Part shown: positions 16,512 to 24,092 of the stretch, piece by piece | How the letters are laid out: every line of letters starts with the position of its first letter | How positions within the stretch are numbered: position 1 is the stretch's first letter | From: Manganibacter manganicus | GTDB taxonomy: Bacteria; Pseudomonadota; Alphaproteobacteria; Rhizobiales; Rhizobiaceae | Length of the DNA: 64,000 nucleotides | Assembly (NCBI RefSeq): GCF_002075885.1 | Contig: NZ_MDET01000017.1 | Coordinates: 18,108-82,107 of the forward strand | Direction of reading: 5' to 3' | The notes under the pieces: generated by a model | What the model saw: only the letters and a program-made list of their open reading frames with translations | Database searches by the model: none | Told to the model about the DNA's origin: nothing | Position numbers and translations under genes: made by a program

Positions 16512-18629
16512 TCAGGAGATCACCGACTGCATGATGTCGGCATGTGCGGGGTGGATATCGACCGGCGCCTGGAGGGCCGAGATCGGATCGTCGGGGTTCG
16601 CATAGGCCGCATCGTGATGGGTCATGTCGTCGCTGAGGAAAGCCACCGCCTCGTTAACCAGATGATCGCCGTCCCGCGTTTCCAGCAGATGATCGGTGCG
16701 GATGATATCGGTCTGGACGAGCAGTTCGTCCGAGTAATGATCGCCGCCGACATAGGTTTTCGCCGCCGGGTCGGCGTCGACGATCCGGGCGGTGTTGATG
16801 AGGGCATCGGATCCGGTCGTCACCGACCAGTCGCCGCCATCGCCGGCCTGCGTGGTGTTCATCGCCAGCGCGATCTGGTCGGAATCGCCAAGCACGTTTG
16901 TCTGGTGGATATATTGCAGGTCGTAGATACTGCCCGAGATGTAGAGCACCCGCAGGCCCGCCATGCCCTGGAAGGCGTCGTCGTTCAGGACCGCCGCACC
17001 GAGCGTGTGATCGCCGCCCTCGAAATCCTGCAATGCCTTGGCGAAACCGCTCGGCAGGGCATCGACCGTGTTGCTGCCGACCGTCACGATCCTGGCGTCG
17101 TTCCACAGGAGATTGTCGCTCGTCGAGACCGTTCCCGTGCCGGAGGTCTGGAAGCCGCCTATCGAACCGGCGACATCGTCGTCGAGCAGGACATTGGTCT
17201 GCGCGATGATGTTCGCGTCGTAATAGTTCCCGCCGATCAGCACGAGATCGTAATAATGGCCGAGATCGGCGACGGAGACATTGTTGAAGGTCTGGTTCTC
17301 GCCGGTGCCGACCATCGTGGTGACGCCATGCGAGGACGTCACGAAGGCGGTGTCGTTGTCGGTGACGAAATTGAGCTGCTGGACCCAGTTCAGCGAGACG
17401 TAGTCGCCGGAGATTTCGGTGACCACCCAGGCCTTGGGAAAACCCGGATGCGCCGCGCCCGCGCCATCGCTCGTGCTGGTGTCGATGCGCTGCATCTCGG
17501 CGATGTTGAACGCCGCCGTGGCGGCCTGATGCGACATGCCGTTCCACCCGGCCAGGCTGGCCCCGATGGAATCGGAATCGCTCCAGGCGTTGATCTGGAC
17601 GATGGCGTCCAGCGAAATATGGTTGCCCGCTACCGCGAAGACGCCGCCTGCCAGTGCGTCATTGACCAGCGAAGCGGCATTGGACAGCGCATTGGCGCCG
17701 GTGCCGAGCGTGACCGACATGTCGGACGAAAGCGCGCCCTGCCCATAGGCGCTGGAGCCGGCGGCGCTGTCGCCGCCGCCGTTGATGGCATGGTTGCCGC
17801 CGGCCGGCGTCGGGTCGGGAGCAGGGTCCGGCGCATCCTTGGCGAGTGGCGAGGCCGAAGGGAGCATATCGTCCAGCCTGGGCGCGGTCGTCACGATATG
17901 GCCGTTGACATAGATCGCATCGGCCGCCGGTTCATTGAAGGCGGAAACGATCGTCTCGATGGTAACGCCGTCGCCATCGCCGGCACCGATGCTGTCGCTT
18001 GTGGCCCCTTCATTGCCCGCGACCAAGGCGTTCAGCGCGGCGGCGCTGCCGCTGACGAAATCGCCGATATCCTGCGCCGCGCCGAAAGCGACCGGCCCGA
18101 TGGGCAGCGCTTGATCGGCCTGGTCCAGCAGGCCGGCAAGCGCCAGGTTCGGCGTGCCGATCTGATGAAACTCGACATTGCCGGGGCCGACATGCACGAA
18201 GTCGTTGTCGGAAAGCGCATTGACCTGCGAGATGTGGGCCGCCACCGCGCCGGGAGGCTGCAATTCGAACATGCGCGCCAGCGAATGGCTGCCGGCATGG
18301 ATGATCGGGTAGACATAGCCCGGATAGGCGAGCGCCTGCACGTCGGTCGGGACCGGGACTTCGAGCTGCGGATAGTTGGCGATGTCGACGGGCGCCGGGC
18401 TCACATAGTCGGGGCCGTTCGGCACGTAATGTATGCCCGGATCGGGGTCGTCGAAATCATAGGGGGAATGGAAGGAGATCTGGGAAGGATCGTCGGGGTG
18501 GTGCGGTTGCTGCGCGGCCTGCAAGGCCTTGAACTGGAGATAGTCGTCGCGCATGCGCGCCTGCTCTGTCTCGATCTGGAACAATCCGATGAAATGAGCG
18601 ATGGCCTCGCTGACCTTATCCAGAACCAC
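16512..18629 (-). CDS. Putative type I secreted protein with Q-x-N-x(3)-D-x-D repeats
   Basis: This 705-residue protein starts at GTG 18629 after GGAGGAGA. It has no Sec signal, no membrane span and no RTX nonapeptides. Its core is a repeat. A segment such as GGNYYDANIIAQTN is followed by D-x-D, with copies around residues 135-143, 345-353, 418-426, 477-485, 576-584 and a weaker one at 639-646. Between them recurs a second block like ALINTARIVD. Acidic D-x-D turns suggest cation binding. The gene ends 25 bp before the PrtD-type exporter, so it is probably its substrate, with an export signal near the C-terminus (ADIMQSVIS). I recognise no named family. Confidence 0.8.
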   Translation of the reverse strand: MVLDKVSEAIAHFIGLFQIETEQARMRDDYLQFKALQAAQQPHHPDDPSQISFHSPYDFDDPDPGIHYVPNGPDYVSPAPVDIANYPQLEVPVPTDVQALAYPGYVYPIIHAGSHSLARMFELQPPGAVAAHISQVNALSDNDFVHVGPGNVEFHQIGTPNLALAGLLDQADQALPIGPVAFGAAQDIGDFVSGSAAALNALVAGNEGATSDSIGAGDGDGVTIETIVSAFNEPAADAIYVNGHIVTTAPRLDDMLPSASPLAKDAPDPAPDPTPAGGNHAINGGGDSAAGSSAYGQGALSSDMSVTLGTGANALSNAASLVNDALAGGVFAVAGNHISLDAIVQINAWSDSDSIGASLAGWNGMSHQAATAAFNIAEMQRIDTSTSDGAGAAHPGFPKAWVVTEISGDYVSLNWVQQLNFVTDNDTAFVTSSHGVTTMVGTGENQTFNNVSVADLGHYYDLVLIGGNYYDANIIAQTNVLLDDDVAGSIGGFQTSGTGTVSTSDNLLWNDARIVTVGSNTVDALPSGFAKALQDFEGGDHTLGAAVLNDDAFQGMAGLRVLYISGSIYDLQYIHQTNVLGDSDQIALAMNTTQAGDGGDWSVTTGSDALINTARIVDADPAAKTYVGGDHYSDELLVQTDIIRTDHLLETRDGDHLVNEAVAFLSDDMTHHDAAYANPDDPISALQAPVDIHPAHADIMQSVIS

Positions 18630-18699
18630 GGATCTCTCCTCCCGGTCGGTATGAGGCCGCGCGGGTTGTCCCGCGCAGCCTCCTGTTCACGCCGTGCCT

Positions 18700-20610
18700 T
18701 CAGCCGGTATGGTCGCCGTCGACCATCTGGTCGTAGTTCCCCCCGACGACCGTCTGGCTGAGCAGATTTTCCATCATGTTGGCGCCCATCACGATGCTCT
18801 GGTTGAAGGCGCTGGTATCGATGGCCGCATCGGCATGGGCTTCCGAAAGGCCGTTGACATAGCCGTCATGGCCGTTGTTGGAACCCCAGGTGCCGCCGTC
18901 GCCGCCGGCACCGCCGGCCCCGTTGGTCACGACGCCGCCCATGCCGCCCATGCCGCCGTCGCCGCCGGTTCCGCCGTAGCCGAGACCGTCGCCGGCCACC
19001 GGCACGACGATCGTGTCGCCGCCGAAGGCGAAGCCGCCGAAGCCGCCATCACCGCCAACGCCCGCACCCGTGCCCGCACCCTGGCCGGTTCCTTCACCGA
19101 GGCCAAGACCGAGCGCGTCGCCGCCATTGCCCGCCATGCCGCCGGCACCGCCCATCGGGCCGTCACCGCCGAAGCCGGCGCCCAGTCCGAGCGAATCGGC
19201 ATAGCCGCCGTCGCCGCTGTCGGCATTGCCGCTGTCGCCGCCGGTGCCGCTGCCGAAGCCGAGGCCGGCCGCGTCGCCGCTGTCACCGCCGGAAGCGATG
19301 CCGCTGTCGCCGCCAGTGCCGGTGCCATTGCCGGCACCCGAACCGCTGCCGCTGCCGCCATCGCCGCCGTTGCCGGCATCGGCCGCATTCGCGGAATCCC
19401 CGGCCACGCCGACACCGAGGCCGAGCAAGCCGAGACCGGCGCCGAACGCGTTGCCGCCGCCATCGGCGCCACCGCCGTCACCACCATCGCCGCCGCTGCC
19501 GGTTCCAGCGCCGGTTCCTGCGCCCGCGCCGCTGCCGCCAGGGCCGCTGCCGGCGCCACCGCCGTCGCCGCTGCCGCTGGCACCGAGGCCGAGGCCCGCG
19601 CCAAGTCCGCCGTCGCCGGAAGCGGCGTCGCCGCTGTTTCCGCCGGTCGCCGTGGATGCGCCGGAACCGGAGCCGGAACCGCCATCGCCATCGGCATCAC
19701 CGCCATTGGCGTTGCCGCCCGCGGCGCCCTGCGCGCCAGCGAGCCCGAGGCCGAGCCCGAGACCAAGTCCGAGGCCGAGGCCCGTTCCGGCTCCGCCGGC
19801 CGCGCCGTTGCCGCCCGCCGTATCGCCACCCTGGCCCATGCCGGCCGCCGAGCCGCCAATGCCGAGGCCGCCGAGATTATGGCCTTCGCCGCCGGCGCCG
19901 CCATTGGCCGTGCCCTGGCCGCCGCCGCCGGCGCCGTTGCCGCCGGCATCGATGCCCGTGCCGGAGCTCGCATCGCCGCCATTGGCATTGCCGTTCTGCC
20001 AGAAGCCGCCATCGTTCGACAGCGAGGCGCCGTCAAGCGAGTCGTTGTCGCTCAGATTGTTGATCTGGGCCAGCGAAACCGCGGTGTCGTTGCCTTCGCC
20101 GTTGAGCGAGCCGTTCAGGAGATCGTTGAACGACGCGCCGTCGCCGGGATTGTAGAAGATCTGGCCGTCATGGTTGACCAGCATCTGGTCGATGCGCGAG
20201 CCATTGTCGAGCCTGACATCGGTGACGTCGCGATTGCTCGGTTCATAGCCGGAAAGGTCGAGCCCGACATCGACATTCACATGCGTGTCGCTGGTGTTGG
20301 TGTTGTGGTTCGTGTTGGTGCTGGTGTTCTCGTTGGTATTGGTGCTCTCGTTGATGGCCTTGTTGAGATTGGCGTTGAGGTTTCCGCTCAGGTTGAGATT
20401 GCCGTTCCCGTTCAGGCTGAGATTGCCATTCTCGTTACCGTTCTCATTACCGTTGCCGTTCTCATTGCCATTGGTGTTCCCATTGGTGGAATCACTGGTT
20501 TGCCATTGGCCCTGGTCCTGGGTCTGGCTCTGATCGCCGTCATCCGAACCCTGGTCGATAGTGTAGGTGTTGAAATCACCGATACTGTTGATGGTGTTGT
20601 TCTTAGCCAT
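18700..20610 (-). CDS. Asn/Gly-rich repeat protein, putative type I secretion substrate
   Basis: A 636-residue protein from ATG 20610. Residues 41-115 are almost entirely Asn, Gly, Glu, Thr and Ser (NGNENGNGNENGN); 116-195 form a mixed segment containing AQINNLSDNDSLDGAS, the same Q-x-N-x(3)-D-x-D motif as in the next gene. Residues 200-575 are extremely Gly-rich with GLGLGLGLG and GGDGGSGSGSG runs; the tail 576-636 ends TVVGGNYDQMVDGDHTG, again like the neighbour's GGNYYD blocks. There is no Sec signal or membrane helix. It is the first gene of the type I secretion operon, 70 bp before the 705-residue protein. A fibrous or matrix protein is inferred. Confidence 0.8.
   Translation of the reverse strand: MAKNNTINSIGDFNTYTIDQGSDDGDQSQTQDQGQWQTSDSTNGNTNGNENGNGNENGNENGNLSLNGNGNLNLSGNLNANLNKAINESTNTNENTSTNTNHNTNTSDTHVNVDVGLDLSGYEPSNRDVTDVRLDNGSRIDQMLVNHDGQIFYNPGDGASFNDLLNGSLNGEGNDTAVSLAQINNLSDNDSLDGASLSNDGGFWQNGNANGGDASSGTGIDAGGNGAGGGGQGTANGGAGGEGHNLGGLGIGGSAAGMGQGGDTAGGNGAAGGAGTGLGLGLGLGLGLGLAGAQGAAGGNANGGDADGDGGSGSGSGASTATGGNSGDAASGDGGLGAGLGLGASGSGDGGGAGSGPGGSGAGAGTGAGTGSGGDGGDGGGADGGGNAFGAGLGLLGLGVGVAGDSANAADAGNGGDGGSGSGSGAGNGTGTGGDSGIASGGDSGDAAGLGFGSGTGGDSGNADSGDGGYADSLGLGAGFGGDGPMGGAGGMAGNGGDALGLGLGEGTGQGAGTGAGVGGDGGFGGFAFGGDTIVVPVAGDGLGYGGTGGDGGMGGMGGVVTNGAGGAGGDGGTWGSNNGHDGYVNGLSEAHADAAIDTSAFNQSIVMGANMMENLLSQTVVGGNYDQMVDGDHTG
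18880..20010. repeat. Low-complexity GCC/CCG-rich coding repeat
   Basis: The DNA encoding the Gly-rich domain is a long run of GCCGCC, GCCGTC and CCGCCG words, with near-tandem GAGGCC/CCGAGG units around 19740-19790. All six frames are largely open here because stop codons are scarce, which creates long false frames on the opposite strand. Such tracts are prone to replication slippage and length variation between strains. Confidence 0.7.
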
Positions 20611-21105
20611 GTCGCTACCTCACATTGAAGGCCGGAACGGCATGACCCCATTCGATCTTACAAAGGGCCTCGACCACGCCGGCGGTTGCGAAACAGGGGC
20701 ATCGCGAGTTGCGGTACGAAACGACGGACATGGTTCGACCGCCGATGACCCTGGCATGAAGGCGGCGGTATCGAGCCTGCGGTGGCAACGCGTCCCGGCC
20801 AGCAACCGCTGGACGCCGGAACAGGCCACCGGAATCAGGATCATGCCGCATCCCGGATTTCCGGGACGGTGCAGTTTGGCGCCGGGGGCAATGCACGGCT
20901 AGCTGCCCGAAGGGCTAGGCGGCGGCGCATCGGCCTAGGGTCATAGACCGCGCCGACCGCCCATCGGCTAAGCCTCTACGCCTAACGAGGGAAAGCGGGT
21001 CACGCCCGGACCACTCTGTTTGACGCATGCAATGCGCCATTGAATCAAGGCCGGGGATGGGCACACAATAGGGCCGTCGAAACGGCGGGGCGGGGCGAGA
21101 CGGCA
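20611..21105. promoter_or_regulatory. 495-bp upstream region of the type I secretion operon
   Basis: No convincing gene is seen between the divergent starts at 20610 (minus) and 21106 (plus). The region holds a perfect inverted repeat TCCCGGATTTCCGGGA at 20851-20866 and a second, bulged one around CTAGCTGCCCGAAGGGCTAG (about 20899-20918). Either could be an operator or an mRNA hairpin. No regulator gene is adjacent, and no confident -35/-10 pair was found. Confidence 0.4.
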
Positions 21106-21588
21106 ATGCAGCGGTTTGACGAAATCCTGCTTCTCATCGGGCGGTTGAACTACACCTGGACCAACACCGAAAGCCTGCTCATCCATCTGATCGCGGGGCT
21201 GGCGAAGGTGGACAAGGAAACGGCCATCGTGATTTTCCTGACGCTCAACACAACGCGTGCGCGCATCGATCTCGTCGAGCGGCTGGCGAAAATGGCGAAG
21301 ACGCCGAAGACGGCCAGGAGGGACGTGCTGCCGCTGCTCGACAAGCTCAACCAGCAATCGAAGCTACGCAACAAGTACAATCACTGCATCTATTCCTTCG
21401 ACGCCAAAGGCGACATTTCGCACACCCATCTGATGCGTATTTTCGACGGCAAGGAAACGATCAAATACGGCAAGGTGGAAGCGTTGGACGATGAGGAGAT
21501 CGTCCGCATCTCCGCCTGCATCAAGGATATTGCGGAGGTGAACCGTGAGATCTGGGCTGTCGTGCACGCCAACGGTTTTCCGCAATGA
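21106..21588 (+). CDS. Conserved-looking hypothetical cytoplasmic protein
   Basis: From ATG 21106 the product is 160 residues starting MQRFDEILLLIGRLNYTWTN. It is largely alpha-helical, with charged and hydrophobic positions alternating as in a helical bundle (LVERLAKMAKTPKTA, KLNQQSKLRNKYNHCIYSFD). No signal peptide or catalytic motif is evident. Composition is less GC-biased and more Lys/Asn-rich than its neighbours, so recent acquisition is possible. Its last 68 bp overlap the end of the convergent fcl gene. Function is unknown. Confidence 0.65.
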   Translation: MQRFDEILLLIGRLNYTWTNTESLLIHLIAGLAKVDKETAIVIFLTLNTTRARIDLVERLAKMAKTPKTARRDVLPLLDKLNQQSKLRNKYNHCIYSFDAKGDISHTHLMRIFDGKETIKYGKVEALDDEEIVRISACIKDIAEVNREIWAVVHANGFPQ

Positions 21589-22558
21589 CCGTGCGCCCGT
21601 CACCGGCGCCCGCCTGCGCGGCGGCGTTTTCCAGATACCAGGCATAGGTCGATGCCAGCCCTTCCTTGAGGCCGATGCGCGCGCGCCATCCCATCGCCGC
21701 CAGTTTCGAACTGTCCGCCAGCTTGCGCGGTGTGCCGTCGGGTTTGGTGGCGTCGAAGACCAGCTCGCCGTCGAAGCCCACCGCCGCGCAAACGGCATGG
21801 GCGAGGTCGCGGATCGAAATCTCCGTGCCCGAGCCGACATTGACCGGCCCTTCGCCGCTATAGTTTTCGGCCAGAAAGACCAGCGCGTCGGCAAGGTCGT
21901 CGACATGCAGGAATTCGCGCAGCGGCTTGCCGCTGCCCCACACGCAAAGGCCCGGCGCGCGCGCCAGCCGGGCCTCGTGCGCCTTGCGGATCAGGGCGGG
22001 CAGCACATGGCTGGTCTCGAGATCGAAATTGTCGCCGGGGCCGTAGAGATTGGCCGGCTGCGCCGAGATGAAATCGCAGCCATGCTGGCGCCGGTATGCC
22101 TGGGCGAGCTTGATGCCGGCGATCTTGGCCAGCGCATACCATTCGTTGGTGGGTTCGAGCGGGCCGCCAAGCAGCGCCTCTTCCGGAATGGGCTGCGGCG
22201 CCAGCTTGGGATAGACGCAGGTTGACCCCAGCAGCACCAGCTTCTCCACGCCGGCCAGCCGCGCCGCATGCACGATATTGGCCTCGATCATCAGATTGTC
22301 GTAGATGAAATCGGCCGGGTAGCGGTCATTGGCATGGATGCCGCCAACCCTGGCGGCGGCCATGAAAACCACCTGCGGCTTCTCGCTCGCCATCCAGGCC
22401 TCGACTTCGGCCTGCCGGCGCAGGTCCAGCCTTTCGCGCCCCACCGTCAGCAGTTCGACATTCTCCGCCGCAAGCCTTCGCGCCAGCGCCGCGCCGACCA
22501 GCCCGCGATGGCCGGCGACCCAGACCCGCTTGCCCGAAATATCGTATGCTGCGCGCAT
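21521..22558 (-). CDS. fcl: GDP-L-fucose synthase
   Basis: A 345-residue short-chain dehydrogenase/epimerase that converts GDP-4-keto-6-deoxymannose to GDP-L-fucose. It shows the Rossmann motif GHRGLVGAA (16-24), the family-typical AAARVGGIHAN, Ser112 in GSTCVYP, Tyr141 and Lys145 in YALAK, and FLHVDDLADA. ATG 22558 follows AAGGGA. It is the last gene of the polysaccharide operon, 16 bp after manC. The preceding enzyme of the pathway, GDP-mannose 4,6-dehydratase, is not in the window. The 3' end overlaps a convergent gene. Confidence 0.92.
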   Translation of the reverse strand: MRAAYDISGKRVWVAGHRGLVGAALARRLAAENVELLTVGRERLDLRRQAEVEAWMASEKPQVVFMAAARVGGIHANDRYPADFIYDNLMIEANIVHAARLAGVEKLVLLGSTCVYPKLAPQPIPEEALLGGPLEPTNEWYALAKIAGIKLAQAYRRQHGCDFISAQPANLYGPGDNFDLETSHVLPALIRKAHEARLARAPGLCVWGSGKPLREFLHVDDLADALVFLAENYSGEGPVNVGSGTEISIRDLAHAVCAAVGFDGELVFDATKPDGTPRKLADSSKLAAMGWRARIGLKEGLASTYAWYLENAAAQAGAGDGRTVIAENRWRARQPRSHGSPPQYP

Positions 22559-22574
22559 CGGCGTTCCCTTTCCG

Positions 22575-24044
22575 TCAGACCGCTTGGCCGGCCAGCGCAT
22601 CGGCACCGACGGGCCTGGAGGCCAAAGGGGCGGCCATGGCCGGCGCCCGGTTATAGTCGTCGGCCAGCCGCTCTATGTCGTCCTCGCCGAGATAATTGCC
22701 GGTCTGCACCTCGATCAGCACGACCGGCATCGTACCATGATTGGCGAGCCGATGAACCGCGCCGAGCGGAACATAGACCGACTCGTTGGGGCCGAGCGTC
22801 TCCACCGTGTCGCCGATCGTCACCTCGGCGCGGCCATCCACCACCACCCAATGTTCGGTGCGGTGCCGGTGACGCTGCAACGAAAGCACGCCGCCCGGCT
22901 TCACCACGATGCGCTTGACCTGATAGCGGGTGCCGATATCGAGCCTCTCGTAATTGCCCCATGGCCGAAAGATCTGCAGGGCTTCGTCGGCTTCGGCACG
23001 GCCGCCTTGCTTGAATGCGGCGACGAGGTCCTTGACGGCCTCGCAATGTGCCTTGCCGGCCACCAGCACCGCATCGGGCGTGGTCACGACGACCGTGTCG
23101 TCCATTCCGACCAGCGCCGTCAGCCGGCCTTGCGAATGGACCAGATTGTTGCTGCCGCCAAGGATCGAAACGTCGCCGATAGTGGCATTGCCGCGCGCGT
23201 CCTTTTCGATCACGTCGGCCAGCGATCCCCAACTGCCGACATCCGACCAGCGATAGGAAACCGGCAGCACGGCGGCTCGGTTGGTCTTTTCCATGACCGC
23301 GTGATCGACGGAGATCGCCGCCGTTTTCGCAAAGGCGCTACGATCGAGCCGCAGGAAATCCAGATCCCGCTCGGCACGATCCACGGCCTTGCCGACGCAT
23401 TCGAGAATATCGGGCCGCAGCCGCTTCAGTTCGGTGAGGAAATGCGCCGCGCGGAAAAGAAAATTGCCGCTGTTCCACAGATAGCCGGCGGCAACGCAGG
23501 CGCTGGCCATCTCGCGCGGCGGCTTTTCGATGAAATGGCCGATGGTGAACGCCTCGACGATCGGCGTGCCGGCCAGAATGTAGCCATAGGCGGTGGACGG
23601 CTGATCCGGCTTGACGCCGAAGGTCACGATATAGCGCGACAGCGCCTCCGGCACGGCCATGGCGACCGCGTCGCAGAAGGCCATGGCATCGGGGATGTGA
23701 TGGTCGGCGGCCAGCGCCAGCACCATGGCGTCCGGATCCCGCTTCAGCGCGGCCAGGCAGCCGGCGGCAATGGCGGCGCATGAGTTGCGCGCCACCGGTT
23801 CGAGCAGGATATCGGCGCCGACGCCGATTTCGAGCAGGTCCTCGGCAATCAGGAAGCGGTGAGGATCGGCGCCGACGACGATCGGTCGCTCGTCGAAGAT
23901 GGCGGCACGGCAGCGCAGCACCGTTTCCTGAAACAGCGAGCGGCGCGTGCCCAGGCACAGGAACTGCTTGGGCTTCGAGGCGCGCGACAGCGGCCACAAG
24001 CGCGTGCCGGCGCCGCCGCTCAGAATCAATGGAATGACCTTCAT
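22575..24044 (-). CDS. manC: Mannose-1-phosphate guanylyltransferase / mannose-6-phosphate isomerase
   Basis: A 489-residue bifunctional sugar-nucleotide enzyme. The N-terminal nucleotidyltransferase has the start LSGGAGTRLWPLSR and FIEKP; the C-terminal cupin isomerase domain has RPWGNYERLDIG, LSLQRHRHRTEHW and the end block EVQTGNYLGEDDIERLADDY. It makes GDP-mannose for surface polysaccharide and for the GDP-fucose branch (fcl follows). ATG 24044 is preceded by GGAGGGG; the longer frame upstream is not conserved in character. Confidence 0.95.
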   Translation of the reverse strand: MKVIPLILSGGAGTRLWPLSRASKPKQFLCLGTRRSLFQETVLRCRAAIFDERPIVVGADPHRFLIAEDLLEIGVGADILLEPVARNSCAAIAAGCLAALKRDPDAMVLALAADHHIPDAMAFCDAVAMAVPEALSRYIVTFGVKPDQPSTAYGYILAGTPIVEAFTIGHFIEKPPREMASACVAAGYLWNSGNFLFRAAHFLTELKRLRPDILECVGKAVDRAERDLDFLRLDRSAFAKTAAISVDHAVMEKTNRAAVLPVSYRWSDVGSWGSLADVIEKDARGNATIGDVSILGGSNNLVHSQGRLTALVGMDDTVVVTTPDAVLVAGKAHCEAVKDLVAAFKQGGRAEADEALQIFRPWGNYERLDIGTRYQVKRIVVKPGGVLSLQRHRHRTEHWVVVDGRAEVTIGDTVETLGPNESVYVPLGAVHRLANHGTMPVVLIEVQTGNYLGEDDIERLADDYNRAPAMAAPLASRPVGADALAGQAV

Positions 24045-24092
24045 TTCAATACCCCTCCGCACTTGAACGCCCTGCAATGACCCGACTGCCGG

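Noticed and set aside
18880..20010. CRISPR-like or tandem-repeat array
   Set aside because: Repeats are short, degenerate and in frame with codons; there are no constant repeats with unique spacers.
16512..20610. Classic RTX toxin or calcium-binding GGxGxDxxx repeats
   Set aside because: The Gly-rich parts do not keep the nine-residue spacing or the aspartate and hydrophobic positions of RTX; the repeated motif is Q-x-N-x(3)-D-x-D.
18694..20628. Very long plus-strand open frame (644 codons) of Ala/Val/Gly-rich sequence opposite the Asn/Gly-rich gene
   Set aside because: It is the reverse of the repetitive minus-strand gene, has no ribosome-binding site or family motifs, and is open only because GCC/CCG triplets contain no stops. 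The minus frame has the shared motif with its neighbour and fits the operon.
20615..20896. Possible 93-residue minus-strand gene just upstream of the Asn/Gly-rich gene
   Set aside because: Arg/Pro-rich, no ribosome-binding site, no hydrophobic or domain pattern; the region looks regulatory.
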